Assembly (NCBI GenBank): GCA_020829485.1 | Contig: JAIVFU010000004.1 | Location: forward strand, 62,001-126,000 | Reading direction: 5' to 3' | DNA length: 64,000 nucleotides | Source of the DNA: Nostoc sp. CHAB 5834 | GTDB lineage: Bacteria; Cyanobacteriota; Cyanobacteriia; Cyanobacteriales; Nostocaceae | Shown here: in pieces, positions 1 through 8,718 of the stretch | Layout of the letters: every line of letters begins with the position of its first letter | Position numbering within the stretch: position 1 is the stretch's first letter | The notes under the pieces: model-generated | Databases searched by the model: none | Told to the model about the DNA's origin: nothing | The model's input: the letters and a program-made list of their open reading frames with translations, nothing else | Position numbers and translations under genes: made by a program

Positions 1-143
1 CTAGTCATATACTTCAACTTTTGCTCTTCAATTGGTACTACTATACAAGTAATACCATGCTCTAAAATTCCGTTAACTAATCCTTTAGTATACCCAGCAA
101 TACCACAAGGGACATTCCAAGTGCTAATTTGAGCAATTTTCAT
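1..143 (-). CDS. Glycosyltransferase-like protein, N-terminal fragment (runs off window)
   Basis: Reading leftward from an ATG at 143, an open frame runs to the window edge and gives about 47 residues starting MKIAQISTWNVPCGIAGYTK. The opening, a beta-strand followed by a Gly-rich turn (CGIAGYT) and then a helix, is the usual start of GT-B fold family 4 glycosyltransferases that bind nucleotide sugars. It lies immediately downstream of a polysaccharide-type ABC exporter on the same strand, which fits a surface glycan cluster. Only the N-terminus is visible, so donor and acceptor cannot be inferred. Confidence 0.6.
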   Translation of the reverse strand, partial: MKIAQISTWNVPCGIAGYTKGLVNGILEHGITCIVVPIEEQKLKYMT

Positions 144-279
144 TTATTTATCTCCTTTTATATTGATATGTAGATGATAAAATTTATAAAAGTATCCAGC
201 AATTAGTATAGCTCAACATTATTTATTATCAATATTTTTAATTATTAATATTTAAATTTTAGCTGAGATTTTATTCAAA

Positions 280-1011
280 CTATCTCATATTCAAATAAAG
301 TTTGATAGCATCATCTCCATTACCCATAAATTGAATCATCCCTTTATCTAACCAAATAACCTTCTTACAACCCTGCCGTATAAAATTTAAATCATGGGAT
401 ACTACCAACACAGTTGCATTTGCATTCCAAAGATTTTCTATTCTTCGCTTACATTTATTCTTAAAACTTTCATCTCCAACTGATAGTACTTCATCCAAAA
501 TCAAAATGTCTGGCTGTACATCAGTCGCAATAGCAAAGCCTAATCGTGCTACCATACCTGAAGATAAACCCTTCACTGGAACTAATGCATAATCATGCAG
601 TTCTGCAAATTCTAAAATAGAATAAGCTCTTTCTCTCATTTCTGCTCTAGAAAACCCCAGCAGCACTCCATAAAGCATAATATTGTCCATTACAGAAATT
701 TCTGGATCAAATCCTGCTCCTAGCTCAATTAACGGTGCTATTTTGCCGCGAACTCGTGCTAATCCAGTACTTGGACGAAGAATCCCTGAAATTATTTTCA
801 ATAAAGTTGATTTACCAGATCCATTGGCTCCAATGATACCTATTTTTTCTCCTTTTTCGACTACCAAATCAATATTATCTAGTACTATTTTCTTTACAGG
901 TTTGCGATATTTACCTTCTAAAACAGATAGCAATGTTTTTTTGAGGTCATAAGAAAACTCTTCTTGAGTTCGTCGCCATAGCGAAACTTTTTCCAGACGA
1001 ATTACTTCCAT
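280..1011 (-). CDS. ABC transporter ATP-binding protein, polysaccharide export (Wzt/TagH-like)
   Basis: 243-residue ABC ATPase. Visible motifs are Walker A GANGSGKST (about residue 60), signature LSSGMVARLGFA (about 150) and Walker B ILILDEVLSVGD, with a following H-loop (VVSHD). The SSGM form of the signature is characteristic of the Wzt/TagH/KpsT group that energises export of lipid-linked or capsular polysaccharides across the inner membrane. It lacks the long C-terminal carbohydrate-binding extension of O-antigen Wzt proteins, so it is the short type. It directly abuts the permease gene upstream with no spacer, so the two form one transcription unit. The substrate is unknown; the adjacent glycosyltransferase suggests a surface glycan. 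Confidence 0.88.
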   Translation of the reverse strand: MEVIRLEKVSLWRRTQEEFSYDLKKTLLSVLEGKYRKPVKKIVLDNIDLVVEKGEKIGIIGANGSGKSTLLKIISGILRPSTGLARVRGKIAPLIELGAGFDPEISVMDNIMLYGVLLGFSRAEMRERAYSILEFAELHDYALVPVKGLSSGMVARLGFAIATDVQPDILILDEVLSVGDESFKNKCKRRIENLWNANATVLVVSHDLNFIRQGCKKVIWLDKGMIQFMGNGDDAIKLYLNMR

Positions 1012-1818
1012 TTACAGTAAATCCATGAATTGATGTCGCCATAAGTAAAAACAAGTCCATCCGATTGACAAAATAATAATGCCACTAAGCAAAGCACCCC
1101 AAACTAAATTCCAGTCAGGTGGCGCTCCTGATAATGTAATCTGACGCAGACTTTCAATAATCGGTGCTAATGGGTTTAATCTTAAAAACGGCTTTACTTG
1201 GGGTGGAACAATAGCAGATGGATAAAATACAGGACTACTAATCCAAACCATAAATGAAATTAACTCATAGAAATAAGGTAAATCTCTAAAAAATACATAT
1301 AAAGCGCTCATTATAAATCCGACTCCCATAGAAACTAAAACTAATGACAGAAAGGGAAAAAATAGCGCTACTAAATTTACTAAACTCTTAGTATTGACCA
1401 AAGTCATTATCACCAGTAACGGTAATGTTCCAACAGCAAACTGAAATACATTTGCTGCAATCATGGACACTGGAAAAATACTTACTGGCAGACGAATTTT
1501 ATTCAGAAGTGAGCCATTACCAACTACACTAGTTAATGCCTGGGAGGTGGAAGCCGAGAAAAAATTGATGACAACCAACCCTGTAAAGGCTGCCAATACA
1601 TAGTTCATTATGGAATTGCCATAATAGGATGCAAAAGTCGCGCCAAAGATTGCCGTATATAAACCTGTCATGATCAAGGGGTTCAACAGCGACCAATATA
1701 CACCTAAAAACGACCCCCGATAGCGCACTTTCAGGTTACGCGATACCAAAACGTGCAGCAATTCCCAATAGCGCTGCACTTGCAACCAAGTTAAATTACC
1801 TTTAAGCGAAATTGTCAT
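1012..1818 (-). CDS. ABC-2 type polysaccharide export permease (Wzm-like)
   Basis: 268-residue integral membrane protein with about six hydrophobic segments. It carries the N-terminal RNLKVRYRGSFLGVYWSLLNPL motif region (residues about 29-50) typical of ABC-2 permeases of the Wzm/TagG family. A cytoplasmic N-terminal amphipathic helix precedes the first membrane span, and the C-terminus is a short basic/aromatic tail. It pairs with the ATPase that begins one base after its stop. Role by family: the membrane channel of a polysaccharide exporter in the inner membrane. The ATG at 1818 is supported by the usual start of the family a few residues before the amphipathic helix. Confidence 0.87.
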   Translation of the reverse strand: MTISLKGNLTWLQVQRYWELLHVLVSRNLKVRYRGSFLGVYWSLLNPLIMTGLYTAIFGATFASYYGNSIMNYVLAAFTGLVVINFFSASTSQALTSVVGNGSLLNKIRLPVSIFPVSMIAANVFQFAVGTLPLLVIMTLVNTKSLVNLVALFFPFLSLVLVSMGVGFIMSALYVFFRDLPYFYELISFMVWISSPVFYPSAIVPPQVKPFLRLNPLAPIIESLRQITLSGAPPDWNLVWGALLSGIIILSIGWTCFYLWRHQFMDLL

Positions 1819-1961
1819 CTTTAAAAACTACCACACACCACAGATAAGCTATTCGCAAATTTTATAGTATCAGAGCGCAAGTTGTCTGTCGCATTAGCCT
1901 AGCATTAAAAACTTTATTTGAATAAAGTACTGTTAAGCCTAAAGTATTGATACTTACTGTT

Positions 1962-2657
1962 CTAACTCAAACTCTCCGGATCAATTCCTTGCGATCGCAA
2001 ATATTCTGCCAGTTTATCAGCCCGTTGACGTTCTTGTTCAGCCCGTTGGCTTTCTTGGTTTGCCCGTTGGCGTTCTTGTTGTAATTGTTCAGCCAGTTCA
2101 GTCGGTGTGAGTAATTTCTCCCCCGTATCTAGACGATAAAATCCCAATAATTCCCCCTCCACTGCCATTCTTAATCCTAACGGTTGAGATATACCATCGG
2201 TAATTAACTGGTAAGTTTCATCCTCTAACCTATATCCCCTTAACTTTTCTTCAATCCATTCCCCCTTGGGGTCAAATAACCAATATTCTAAAATCCCTAA
2301 TTGTTCATAGAGATTTTTCTTTTGCTCTTGGTCTTGTTTTTGAGTTCCTTGGGAAGTCATTTCAAATATCACCTGGGGAACTTGACCTTCCTCCCAAACT
2401 TTATAACTATCCCGACCTCCTGGTGACACATCAAAAATTACCATCACATCTGGTGCAACTCTTAATTTGGGAAAACCTTGAGCATAGTAGAGAAATTGGT
2501 CTGCTAAAACTGTGGCTTGTCTGCCTGTTAGATATTGTTTAATTACTTCTAGGGTGGTGAGAATTGCGTAGAGATGTAGGTATGATTCTGCCAATGGTTC
2601 ACCGTCAGAACTGGGATATTCGATGTTGGGATTGACTATTTTGATGGTTGTAGTCAT
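1962..2657 (-). CDS. Uma2-family (DUF820) putative PD-(D/E)XK endonuclease
   Basis: 231 residues. The core (about 40-185) has the Uma2/DUF820 pattern: VAPDVMVIF (acidic active-site strand), a VIFEMTS strand carrying the second acidic residue, and ILEYWLFDPKG, the family's 'Y W.fDp' segment. This resembles a restriction-endonuclease-like fold. The C-terminus is a charged coiled coil (LAEQLQQERQRANQESQRAEQERQ) ending in AEYLRSQGIDPESLS, a tail also present in the next gene. The biological role of the greatly expanded cyanobacterial Uma2 family is not established. It is one of five intact copies in the window. Confidence 0.8.
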   Translation of the reverse strand: MTTTIKIVNPNIEYPSSDGEPLAESYLHLYAILTTLEVIKQYLTGRQATVLADQFLYYAQGFPKLRVAPDVMVIFDVSPGGRDSYKVWEEGQVPQVIFEMTSQGTQKQDQEQKKNLYEQLGILEYWLFDPKGEWIEEKLRGYRLEDETYQLITDGISQPLGLRMAVEGELLGFYRLDTGEKLLTPTELAEQLQQERQRANQESQRAEQERQRADKLAEYLRSQGIDPESLS

Positions 2658-2669
2658 GGCTACCTTTTA

Positions 2670-3488
2670 CTAGGGTAGGTTGTTTGGATCAATTCCTTGC
2701 GATCGCAAATACTCTGCCAATCGCTCTGCCCGTTGATATTCTTGTTCAGCCCGTTGATATTCTTGTTCAGCCCGTTGACGTTCTTGTTCAGCCCGTTGAT
2801 ATTCTTGTTCAGCCCGTTGACGTTCTTGTTCAGCTTTTTCTCCTCGCGTTGGTACCCAATCTGCTGCATTATACCAACGCAACCACAAACCTGTTGTCTG
2901 CTGATAAGAACCTTGCCAAAGACCCAATCCTAGCTCTAACTCTTCCAGCCATAAGCGGTTCTCTGGTAAAGATATTGCCTCGTAGCGAGTGCCTATGATT
3001 TGAAAGGCACGCAAACGATTTTCATAGCGATCGTAGACAACATAGTAGGGAACGCGCAATATACGTTCATATACTTCCCATTTTGTTGGGGGTCGATTTA
3101 TCTCGCGCAGTGTTTTTCCTAAGTCTTCTTGTTCTGTACCTGGTGAAAGTAATTCAACTATTAAAAATGGAGCAACCCCCTCTTGCCAAATGAGGTAACT
3201 TAAGCGTAGGTCTTGCTGTTGGCTAGCACTAGGTAGTCCTAAAACCATGTACCAATCAGGACGCTTGTACCACAAAGTATGGCGGGGGTCGTAGTAAAGA
3301 TTCAAGTCACTAGCAACTAAAATTTCCTCAGATGGATAAGTTAGAGGCTGACAAGTTTCACTGAGCAAATCCGCCTGAATGCGGTGAAATTCGTCTGGCA
3401 AACCTGATTCCCCTACTAATTCACTGGGTAAATCATACATCGTAGGCATGGTTTCTTGTGGCGGACGGGGTGGATCTGTTTGATACAT
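2670..3488 (-). CDS. Uma2-family (DUF820) protein with heptad coiled-coil tail
   Basis: 272 residues. The Uma2 core shows LVASDLNLYYD and PFLIVELLSPGTEQED, then YYVVYDRYENRLRAF, equivalent to the YWIiD segment. The C-terminal 50 residues are a nearly perfect seven-residue repeat (EYQRAEQ/ERQRAEQ), ending AERLAEYLRSQGIDPNNLP, almost the same tail as the adjacent downstream Uma2 gene. The ATG at 3488 gives a Pro-rich start. The gene ends 12 bases before the next Uma2 start, so the two probably form one transcript and arose by tandem duplication. Function unknown beyond the predicted nuclease fold. Confidence 0.8.
   Translation of the reverse strand: MYQTDPPRPPQETMPTMYDLPSELVGESGLPDEFHRIQADLLSETCQPLTYPSEEILVASDLNLYYDPRHTLWYKRPDWYMVLGLPSASQQQDLRLSYLIWQEGVAPFLIVELLSPGTEQEDLGKTLREINRPPTKWEVYERILRVPYYVVYDRYENRLRAFQIIGTRYEAISLPENRLWLEELELGLGLWQGSYQQTTGLWLRWYNAADWVPTRGEKAEQERQRAEQEYQRAEQERQRAEQEYQRAEQEYQRAERLAEYLRSQGIDPNNLP
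2728..2832. repeat. 21-bp tandem repeat, 5 units, coding for coiled-coil heptads
   Basis: Five head-to-tail copies of GCCCGTTGATATTCTTGTTC plus A, alternating GATATT and GACGTT in the variable middle. On the minus strand each unit encodes exactly one heptad (EYQRAEQ or ERQRAEQ) of the Uma2 protein, so copy-number change by slippage keeps the frame and only changes coiled-coil length. Confidence 0.95.
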
Positions 3489-3506
3489 GACTACTACCTT
3501 TGTTGC

Positions 3507-3630
3507 TTAACTGAAGCTATCTGGGTTAACTCCTAACGATTGCAAATTTTCCGCCAACCGTTACGAAAGCAGCTGTTCTTGTTCCAACCGCAATTGCGCC
3601 GCAATAGCCTGTTTAGTTGTTAATTTAATT
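3507..3630 (-). pseudogene. Remnant of a third Uma2 gene (C-terminal tail only)
   Basis: Minus-strand translation gives LTTKQAIAAQLRLEQEQLLS, a stop, then RLAENLQSLGVNPDSFS and a stop. This matches the tail of the two downstream Uma2 proteins (coiled coil followed by AEYLRSQGIDP). The body of the gene is gone and an in-frame stop interrupts the rest, so it is a decayed third tandem copy. Confidence 0.7.
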
Positions 3631-3765
3631 TTAAGCTGTTAAGTCAGCAGTTAGAAGTTAGGAGTTATGAGTTATGATTATGCCCCTCTTCTTTGCTGAA
3701 TTTGTGAGAGCAGAGTCACGGATTCCGCTACACTGAGACTTGGTTTATCTGAATTGTAATTAGGC

Positions 3766-3957
3766 ATGGAAATCGGACAAAAGGTTAAAGTCTTTCGTTT
3801 GCGCGATCGCGTCTCTGCCCCGGTTGTAAAAAAACTAGGGCAAGTAGGTATCATCCAAGGCTACAAAGTCACCGATGGTGCTGGAATCGGTGTAGTGGTG
3901 CTGTTTGACGACAACACTTCTACTTGGTTTTTTGAAGATGAAATCAAACCTGTGTAG
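3766..3957 (+). CDS. petP: PetP-like (DUF2862) small protein, probable cytochrome b6f subunit
   Basis: 63 residues with an SH3-like all-beta look: IGQKVKVFRLRDRV, then KKLGQVGIIQGYKVTDGAGIGVVVLFDDN and WFFEDEIKPV. The pattern matches the cyanobacterial DUF2862 family, whose Synechocystis member (Ssr2998) was described as PetP, a peripheral subunit of the cytochrome b6f complex on the cytoplasmic side that influences linear electron flow. It stands alone, preceded by about 280 bases containing Uma2 debris, and is followed by the Get3d-like gene on the same strand. The symbol rests on family similarity recalled from motif pattern, not on a search. Confidence 0.7.
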   Translation: MEIGQKVKVFRLRDRVSAPVVKKLGQVGIIQGYKVTDGAGIGVVVLFDDNTSTWFFEDEIKPV

Positions 3958-4077
3958 TTGTCAAGAACTCAGATCCAAGTTTTTCTTGGCATCTGAAATT
4001 TATTGCACAGGCTGAGATTCTTGGTTGAGTGCTAAGTTGGAGTTGAAAAGACCGGCGGTGAAAATAGGAATCAAATA

Positions 4078-5178
4078 ATGGCTCTAATATTGACATTTTT
4101 GGGCAAAGGCGGCACCGCTCGTACCAAAATTGCGATCGCCGCCGCCAAATTATTGGCAAGTCAAGGCAAGCGCGTACTACTAGCAGGACAAGCAGAACCA
4201 ACATTGTCAATTCTGCTGGGTACTCCCATTACTGCTGATCCCCAGGAAATCGCTCCCAATTTGCAAGTAGTCCAGTTTCAAGCATCTGTACTACTAGAAC
4301 GCAACTGGGACGAAGTGAAGAAACTTGAGGCGCAATATCTCCGCACGCCCATATTCAAAGAGGTTTTTGGTCAAGAACTGGTAGTATTACCAGGCATGGA
4401 CAACGCCCTCGCCCTGAATGCTATCCGTGAATATGATGGCAGTGGCAAATATGATGCGATCGTCTACGATGGCACGGGTGACTCTTTAACGTTGCGGATG
4501 TTGGGATTGCCAGAATCTCTTAGTTGGTATATCCGGCGATTTCGGCAATTGTTTGTCAACTCCGATTTGGGGAAGACAATTACTGAATCGCCCTTGATTC
4601 AGCCGCTAATTAGCAGCTTTTTCAATGTCAATTGGACAGCAGATAACTTTGCAGCGCCCACTAACCAAGTCAATAATTTCTTAGAAAAGGGGAGAGCCGC
4701 TCTTGCTGATCCCAAGCGTCTCGCTGCTTTCTTAGTTACCACAGGAGATCCCATTGAAGTAGCAAATGCTCGTTATTTGTGGGGTAGTGCCCAACAAATT
4801 GGTCTAACTGTTGGTGGTGTTCTGCTTGTGTCTACTGAGACAACTACTAATCTATCGGAGGAATTTATTCCCTTACCTGTAAGCGTCGTTCCCGACTCGC
4901 CAACAGGTGACTGGCAACCACTGATAGACGCTTTACCCAACTTTGAAGCAGAAGCTCTACAGGCTCCCAAACCAATTGCAATAGACATCCACAATCGCCA
5001 AGTACGCTTATTCTTGCCAAGTTTTGACAAAAAGCAAGTCAAGCTCACCCAATATGGCCCAGAAGTCACGGTAGAAGCAGGAGATCAGCGACGGAATATA
5101 CCTTTACCCCCGGCTCTGAGTGGTAGACCCGTTGCTGGAGCAAAGTTTCAGAATAATTATTTGATAATTTCGTTTTAA
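4078..5178 (+). CDS. Get3d-like ArsA/Get3-family ATPase with C-terminal alpha-crystallin-like domain
   Basis: 366 residues. The N-terminal deviant Walker A region reads LGKGGTARTK (residues 8-17): the signature lysine K10 is present but the usual P-loop lysine position is Arg15. There is an IVYDGTGDS segment (switch-like) near residue 129 and an ATPase body to about 275. A beta-rich tail of about 80 residues (IDIHNRQVRLFLPSFDKKQVKL...) resembles a small-heat-shock/alpha-crystallin domain. This architecture matches Get3d, the ArsA/Get3 paralogue described in cyanobacteria and plastids. The client is unknown. It sits directly upstream of chlG on the same strand (about 78 bases apart), an association consistent with membrane protein or pigment-protein biogenesis. 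Confidence 0.8.
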   Translation: MALILTFLGKGGTARTKIAIAAAKLLASQGKRVLLAGQAEPTLSILLGTPITADPQEIAPNLQVVQFQASVLLERNWDEVKKLEAQYLRTPIFKEVFGQELVVLPGMDNALALNAIREYDGSGKYDAIVYDGTGDSLTLRMLGLPESLSWYIRRFRQLFVNSDLGKTITESPLIQPLISSFFNVNWTADNFAAPTNQVNNFLEKGRAALADPKRLAAFLVTTGDPIEVANARYLWGSAQQIGLTVGGVLLVSTETTTNLSEEFIPLPVSVVPDSPTGDWQPLIDALPNFEAEALQAPKPIAIDIHNRQVRLFLPSFDKKQVKLTQYGPEVTVEAGDQRRNIPLPPALSGRPVAGAKFQNNYLIISF

Positions 5179-5255
5179 TTTAGTTAGGAGTTAGGAATAA
5201 AACAACAATTCATAACTTTTAACTCTTAACTCCTCACTCTAAAAAAATACGCTTT

Positions 5256-6302
5256 ATGTCAGAATCAACTCCCATTACCCCAGACCCTAACCCAGCTGAG
5301 GCATTAGACTCAGTGGCAAATAATCCCAGCGAAAAAGCGAACGCATCTGCCGATCGCAGTGCGAAAACTAGGCAACTGCTAGGGATGAAAGGTGCTGCGT
5401 CCGGGGAAACTTCAATTTGGAAAATCCGTTTGCAGCTAATGAAGCCGATTACCTGGATTCCCCTAATTTGGGGCGTAGTCTGTGGTGCGGCTTCTTCTGG
5501 TAACTATACTTGGACACTGGAAAATGTGTTGAAGGTAGCAACCTGTATGCTGCTGGCTGGGCCATTGATGACAGGTTACACCCAAATCCTCAATGATTAC
5601 TACGATCGCGAAATCGATGCCATCAATGAACCCTATCGCCCGATTCCCTCTGGGGCAATTCCCCTACCCCAGGTAATTATTCAGATTTGGGTATTACTAA
5701 TTGCTGGTATTGCTTTGGCATTTGGGCTTGATGTTTGGTCTGATCATGAATTCCCGACAATTACAGCGATCGCGATCATCGGTTCTTTCATCGCCTACAT
5801 TTATTCTGCACCTCCTCTGAAACTCAAGCAAAACGGTTGGCTAGGTAGTTACGCTTTGGGTGCAAGTTATATCACCCTACCTTGGTCTACAGGACACGCT
5901 TTGTTTGGTGATCTCAATTCCACAATCGTAATTTTGACAATGTTCTACAGCTTGGCTGGATTGGGTATTGCCATTGTCAATGATTTTAAGAGTGTAGAAG
6001 GCGATCGCCAGCTAGGATTACAGTCACTACCTGTAATGTTTGGTATCACCACTGCGGCATGGATTTGTGTAGTAACGATTGATGTATTTCAAGGATTGAT
6101 CGCAGCTTATCTCGTCAGCATCCATGAGAATTTGTATGCAGCAATACTAATACTCTTAATCATTCCGCAAATCACATTACAGGATATGTATTTCCTGCGC
6201 GACCCTGTGAAGAATGATGTCAAATATCAAGCCAGCGCCCAACCCTTCCTTGTTTTGGGAATGCTGGTAACAGGTTTAGCGCTGGGTCATGCTGGCGTTT
6301 GA
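5256..6302 (+). CDS. chlG: Chlorophyll a synthase (UbiA-type prenyltransferase)
   Basis: 348-residue integral membrane prenyltransferase that attaches the geranylgeranyl/phytyl chain to chlorophyllide a, the last step of chlorophyll a synthesis, in the thylakoid membrane. The first Asp-rich motif is NDYYDREIDAINEPYRPIPS (from about residue 113), diagnostic of ChlG/BchG; the second is NDFKSVEGDRQLG (about 242). Eight or nine hydrophobic spans follow a hydrophilic N-terminus of about 50 residues. Length is normal for cyanobacterial ChlG. It is co-oriented with the Get3d-like ATPase upstream. Confidence 0.95.
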   Translation: MSESTPITPDPNPAEALDSVANNPSEKANASADRSAKTRQLLGMKGAASGETSIWKIRLQLMKPITWIPLIWGVVCGAASSGNYTWTLENVLKVATCMLLAGPLMTGYTQILNDYYDREIDAINEPYRPIPSGAIPLPQVIIQIWVLLIAGIALAFGLDVWSDHEFPTITAIAIIGSFIAYIYSAPPLKLKQNGWLGSYALGASYITLPWSTGHALFGDLNSTIVILTMFYSLAGLGIAIVNDFKSVEGDRQLGLQSLPVMFGITTAAWICVVTIDVFQGLIAAYLVSIHENLYAAILILLIIPQITLQDMYFLRDPVKNDVKYQASAQPFLVLGMLVTGLALGHAGV

Positions 6303-6385
6303 ATTATACTTCTATAGCGAGAAGTTAATAAGTAGGAGTTAGGAGTTAATATACTTCTAGCTTCTAATTTATATCAGCAAATGCC

Positions 6386-6673
6386 GTGTTAGAATTGTTA
6401 TCTTTCCTTATTCATGGGATTCAACCTTTTTTAGTCCCGATTTGCTTTGTCGTTGCTTGGACTGTAACTATTCTCACTGTTTTAAGTCTCTGGACGGCGG
6501 CGCGAGATAGTGTAACTACAGCCAAACAAATGCATCAAATCCCCTGTAGTGGTTGCCAATTTTTTACCGACAATTACCGTCTTAAATGTACTGTACGCCC
6601 ATCTATTGCCAATACAGAAGAAGCAATCGATTGTTTGGACTATCAACCGAAGACGAATTCTTATCTGTATTAG
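6386..6673 (+). CDS. Conserved small membrane protein, Cys-rich tail, unknown function
   Basis: 95 residues from a GTG start; the nearby ATG at 6381 hits a stop after three codons. One N-terminal hydrophobic span (about residues 12-40) is followed by a soluble tail with five cysteines: CSGCQFF, LKCTV and EEAIDCLDYQP. The spacing (CxxC, then C, then C) hints at a metal- or redox-active site, but I do not recognise a named family. It follows chlG by about 80 bases on the same strand and may be co-transcribed. Confidence 0.6.
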   Translation: MLELLSFLIHGIQPFLVPICFVVAWTVTILTVLSLWTAARDSVTTAKQMHQIPCSGCQFFTDNYRLKCTVRPSIANTEEAIDCLDYQPKTNSYLY

Positions 6674-6674
6674 T

Positions 6675-6708
6675 TAGGGAGTAGGGAGTAGGGAGTAGGG
6701 AATGGGTA
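6675..6708. repeat. Heptanucleotide tandem repeat (GGGAGTA)n
   Basis: About four head-to-tail GGGAGTA/GGGAATG units right after the stop codon of the small membrane protein gene, followed by a purine-rich tract. Same class of short tandem repeat as at 23279, 42135 and 61351. Confidence 0.85.
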
Positions 6709-6760
6709 GCAGGGGGAGGAGAGGAGTAGAGAAGAATCACTATGCCCAATGCCCAATCTA

Positions 6761-7717
6761 CTATTGACCAATTTCTAACAATATTTTCAAAACACCGCGC
6801 CTTTGAGCGTGTTCAAAAGCCGCAAGCCCTTCAATGAGGGGGTAACTGGCATGAATGAGAGGTTGCACGTCAACTTTTCCTGTGGCTAGCAACTGGAGGG
6901 CTGGGGCAAAGGGGCCACAACGGGAGCCGATGAGGGTAATTTCATCCACTACTAATGAGGAAACATCCAGGCTGAGGTTGCCAGCATAAGTACTTTTAAG
7001 CACTAATGTACCACGAGGACGTAGGGCGTGGCGGGCGATCGCAAATCCTTCTGGGTTGCCAGTACATTCTACTGAGATATCAAAATATCTATCTGTAACA
7101 GCATCGGCTAGACTCGTTTTGATCCCCCGCGCCTCTAAATTAGCCAGTTTGTCTTGATGACGGCCCACAGCTAAAAGTTCACAGCCAGTTAAGGCAAGTG
7201 TCTGGGCTACTAACTGCCCTAGTTTGCCATCTCCAACCACTAGCACCCGATTATTTGGATGCAATGACACTTGCTGCTGAATTTCTAAAGCTGCTGCTAT
7301 GGGTTCAGTAAATGTTGCTACTTCTGTTGGCACATTTTCAGGTACTAAATGTAAGTTCTCTATGGGCAAACAGAGATATTCACCAAAGGCTCCATTTCGA
7401 TTAACAATACCAAGAACTGTGCGATTTTCGCAGTGAGTTGGTTGTCTACTACGACAAAACCGACAATCCCCACAAACAGCATTGATTTCTCCAACTACGC
7501 GTTGGTTAACTAGGTGTTCTGGCCCTTGTTCAACAACACCGACAAATTCATGCCCTAAAATACCAGTGTAGGGATAGTAGCCTCTAAGTAGTTCTAGGTC
7601 AGTGTTACAGATGCCCGCACGCAAGACGCGCACTAAAGCTTCTCCCTGTGGTGGTTCAGGAATGGGAATATCCGTGCGTAACTGCAATTGGTTGTTTTCG
7701 AGCCAAAGTCCTTTCAT
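6761..7717 (-). CDS. Zinc-type medium-chain dehydrogenase/reductase
   Basis: 318 residues. Catalytic zinc ligands are visible as Cys37 (GICNTDLE) and His55-Glu56 (LGHEFVG). The structural zinc site is Cys82, Cys85, Cys88 and Cys96 (CGDCRFC...THC). The Rossmann fold starts at VLVVGDGKLGQLVAQ. Family role: NAD(P)-dependent oxidation of an alcohol or polyol; the substrate cannot be told from sequence. It is somewhat short compared with sorbitol/threonine dehydrogenases (about 340-350). It stands alone on the minus strand with ATG at 7717. Confidence 0.85.
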   Translation of the reverse strand: MKGLWLENNQLQLRTDIPIPEPPQGEALVRVLRAGICNTDLELLRGYYPYTGILGHEFVGVVEQGPEHLVNQRVVGEINAVCGDCRFCRSRQPTHCENRTVLGIVNRNGAFGEYLCLPIENLHLVPENVPTEVATFTEPIAAALEIQQQVSLHPNNRVLVVGDGKLGQLVAQTLALTGCELLAVGRHQDKLANLEARGIKTSLADAVTDRYFDISVECTGNPEGFAIARHALRPRGTLVLKSTYAGNLSLDVSSLVVDEITLIGSRCGPFAPALQLLATGKVDVQPLIHASYPLIEGLAAFEHAQRRGVLKILLEIGQ

Positions 7718-7935
7718 TTCTCTTCACCTCCTTTGCCTAATTATGTTGTCATACCACTTTCAAAGATTTTTACAAAATAATTAATTGGTTGTATGTAGGA
7801 CTCATATTTGATTTTTGAACAAAACTCAGTACACCTTTATTGCTTCTTCCCAATCCCCAGTCCCTTACCTCTACGAGTGATTCAGAAATCAAATCGGATT
7901 GCTATAGGCGTACAAATTTATGCCTCTACCCATGT

Positions 7936-8511
7936 CTATGTCTCTGTAGTAGGTATTTCTTTAATAGTATTGATTGCGTCAACTTTGCTTAACCAAGTAA
8001 CTAGATCGTCTGAGTCAAGTGCTATTTCACTTCCTAAAGTTTTGATATAAAGAAGTCCGTCGCTAATAATTAAATCTCTAATTGGATACCATGAATCTCG
8101 TTTTCTAATTAGAAGTTCCAACGGAATCCCTAGCCTTGAAGTATACTTGCGATATTTCCACCAAGCTCGCCATAGAAGCACAGATTTAGTACAGTGCATC
8201 TTATATCCTTTGGGAACTTCGCAGTACTGATACTGATAGAAACCCCGATTATCCACTTCTCCTTTGAGGAGATAACTAGATTCTGCTAACGCCTGATTTA
8301 TCAATTCCCACTGGGATGATTTTGGCGAAATCGAGAATTGAGATAGTGTCTTAGATAGCTGGATGGTGGCAATTACACCTTCAGCTTTTGCTATCAGTTG
8401 GTTAGTGTCATAGACTGTTTGGGCTGTCAAAGCAGGATTTGACAACAAAACTTCTTTTTTATGAATAGAGTTTTGCACAAACTCTCGAATTAAATCTAGA
8501 TTAGACAACAT
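7936..8511 (-). CDS. Hypothetical protein, unknown function
   Basis: 191 residues, no signal peptide, no clear membrane span and no recognised motif. The N-terminal third is helical and polar (DLIREFVQNSIHKKEVLLSN...QLIAKAEGVIATIQL). The centre is rich in Tyr/Trp (GFYQYQYCEVPKGYKMHC, LLWRAWWKYRKY) and basic. The C-terminus has IRDLIISDGLLYIKTLGSEIALDSDDLVTWLSK, which looks beta-rich and may be a small interaction domain. It is flanked by non-coding DNA on both sides and is AT-richer than its neighbours, so it may be accessory. Confidence 0.55.
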   Translation of the reverse strand: MLSNLDLIREFVQNSIHKKEVLLSNPALTAQTVYDTNQLIAKAEGVIATIQLSKTLSQFSISPKSSQWELINQALAESSYLLKGEVDNRGFYQYQYCEVPKGYKMHCTKSVLLWRAWWKYRKYTSRLGIPLELLIRKRDSWYPIRDLIISDGLLYIKTLGSEIALDSDDLVTWLSKVDAINTIKEIPTTET

Positions 8512-8718
8512 AAAATTATTTATACTAAATTAAGCAGTGTGATGTAAGCCACAACTGTACTTAAATTAGTTGCTACACTGTTATTGCACTAAAAGCAGGA
8601 TTATTACCAGCTTTATTTCTCTGTCTGACTAAGACTTTGTTTACTTTAATTTCGGCTATGTCGCCGCTCACTAGGCTGGTTAACAAAATCACTGTGTTTA
8701 GATACACAACAAATTATA

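Noticed and set aside
683..952. Plus-strand ORF opposite the ABC ATPase gene
   Set aside because: Shadow of the well-supported minus-strand ATPase; no family motif.
2684..2998. Plus-strand repetitive ORF (PVDILVQ repeats)
   Set aside because: Produced by the reverse strand of the 21-bp coiled-coil repeat in the Uma2 gene.
7808..8050. Plus-strand ORF overlapping the 191-residue hypothetical gene
   Set aside because: Overlaps the longer minus-strand gene and has no motif or clear start signal.
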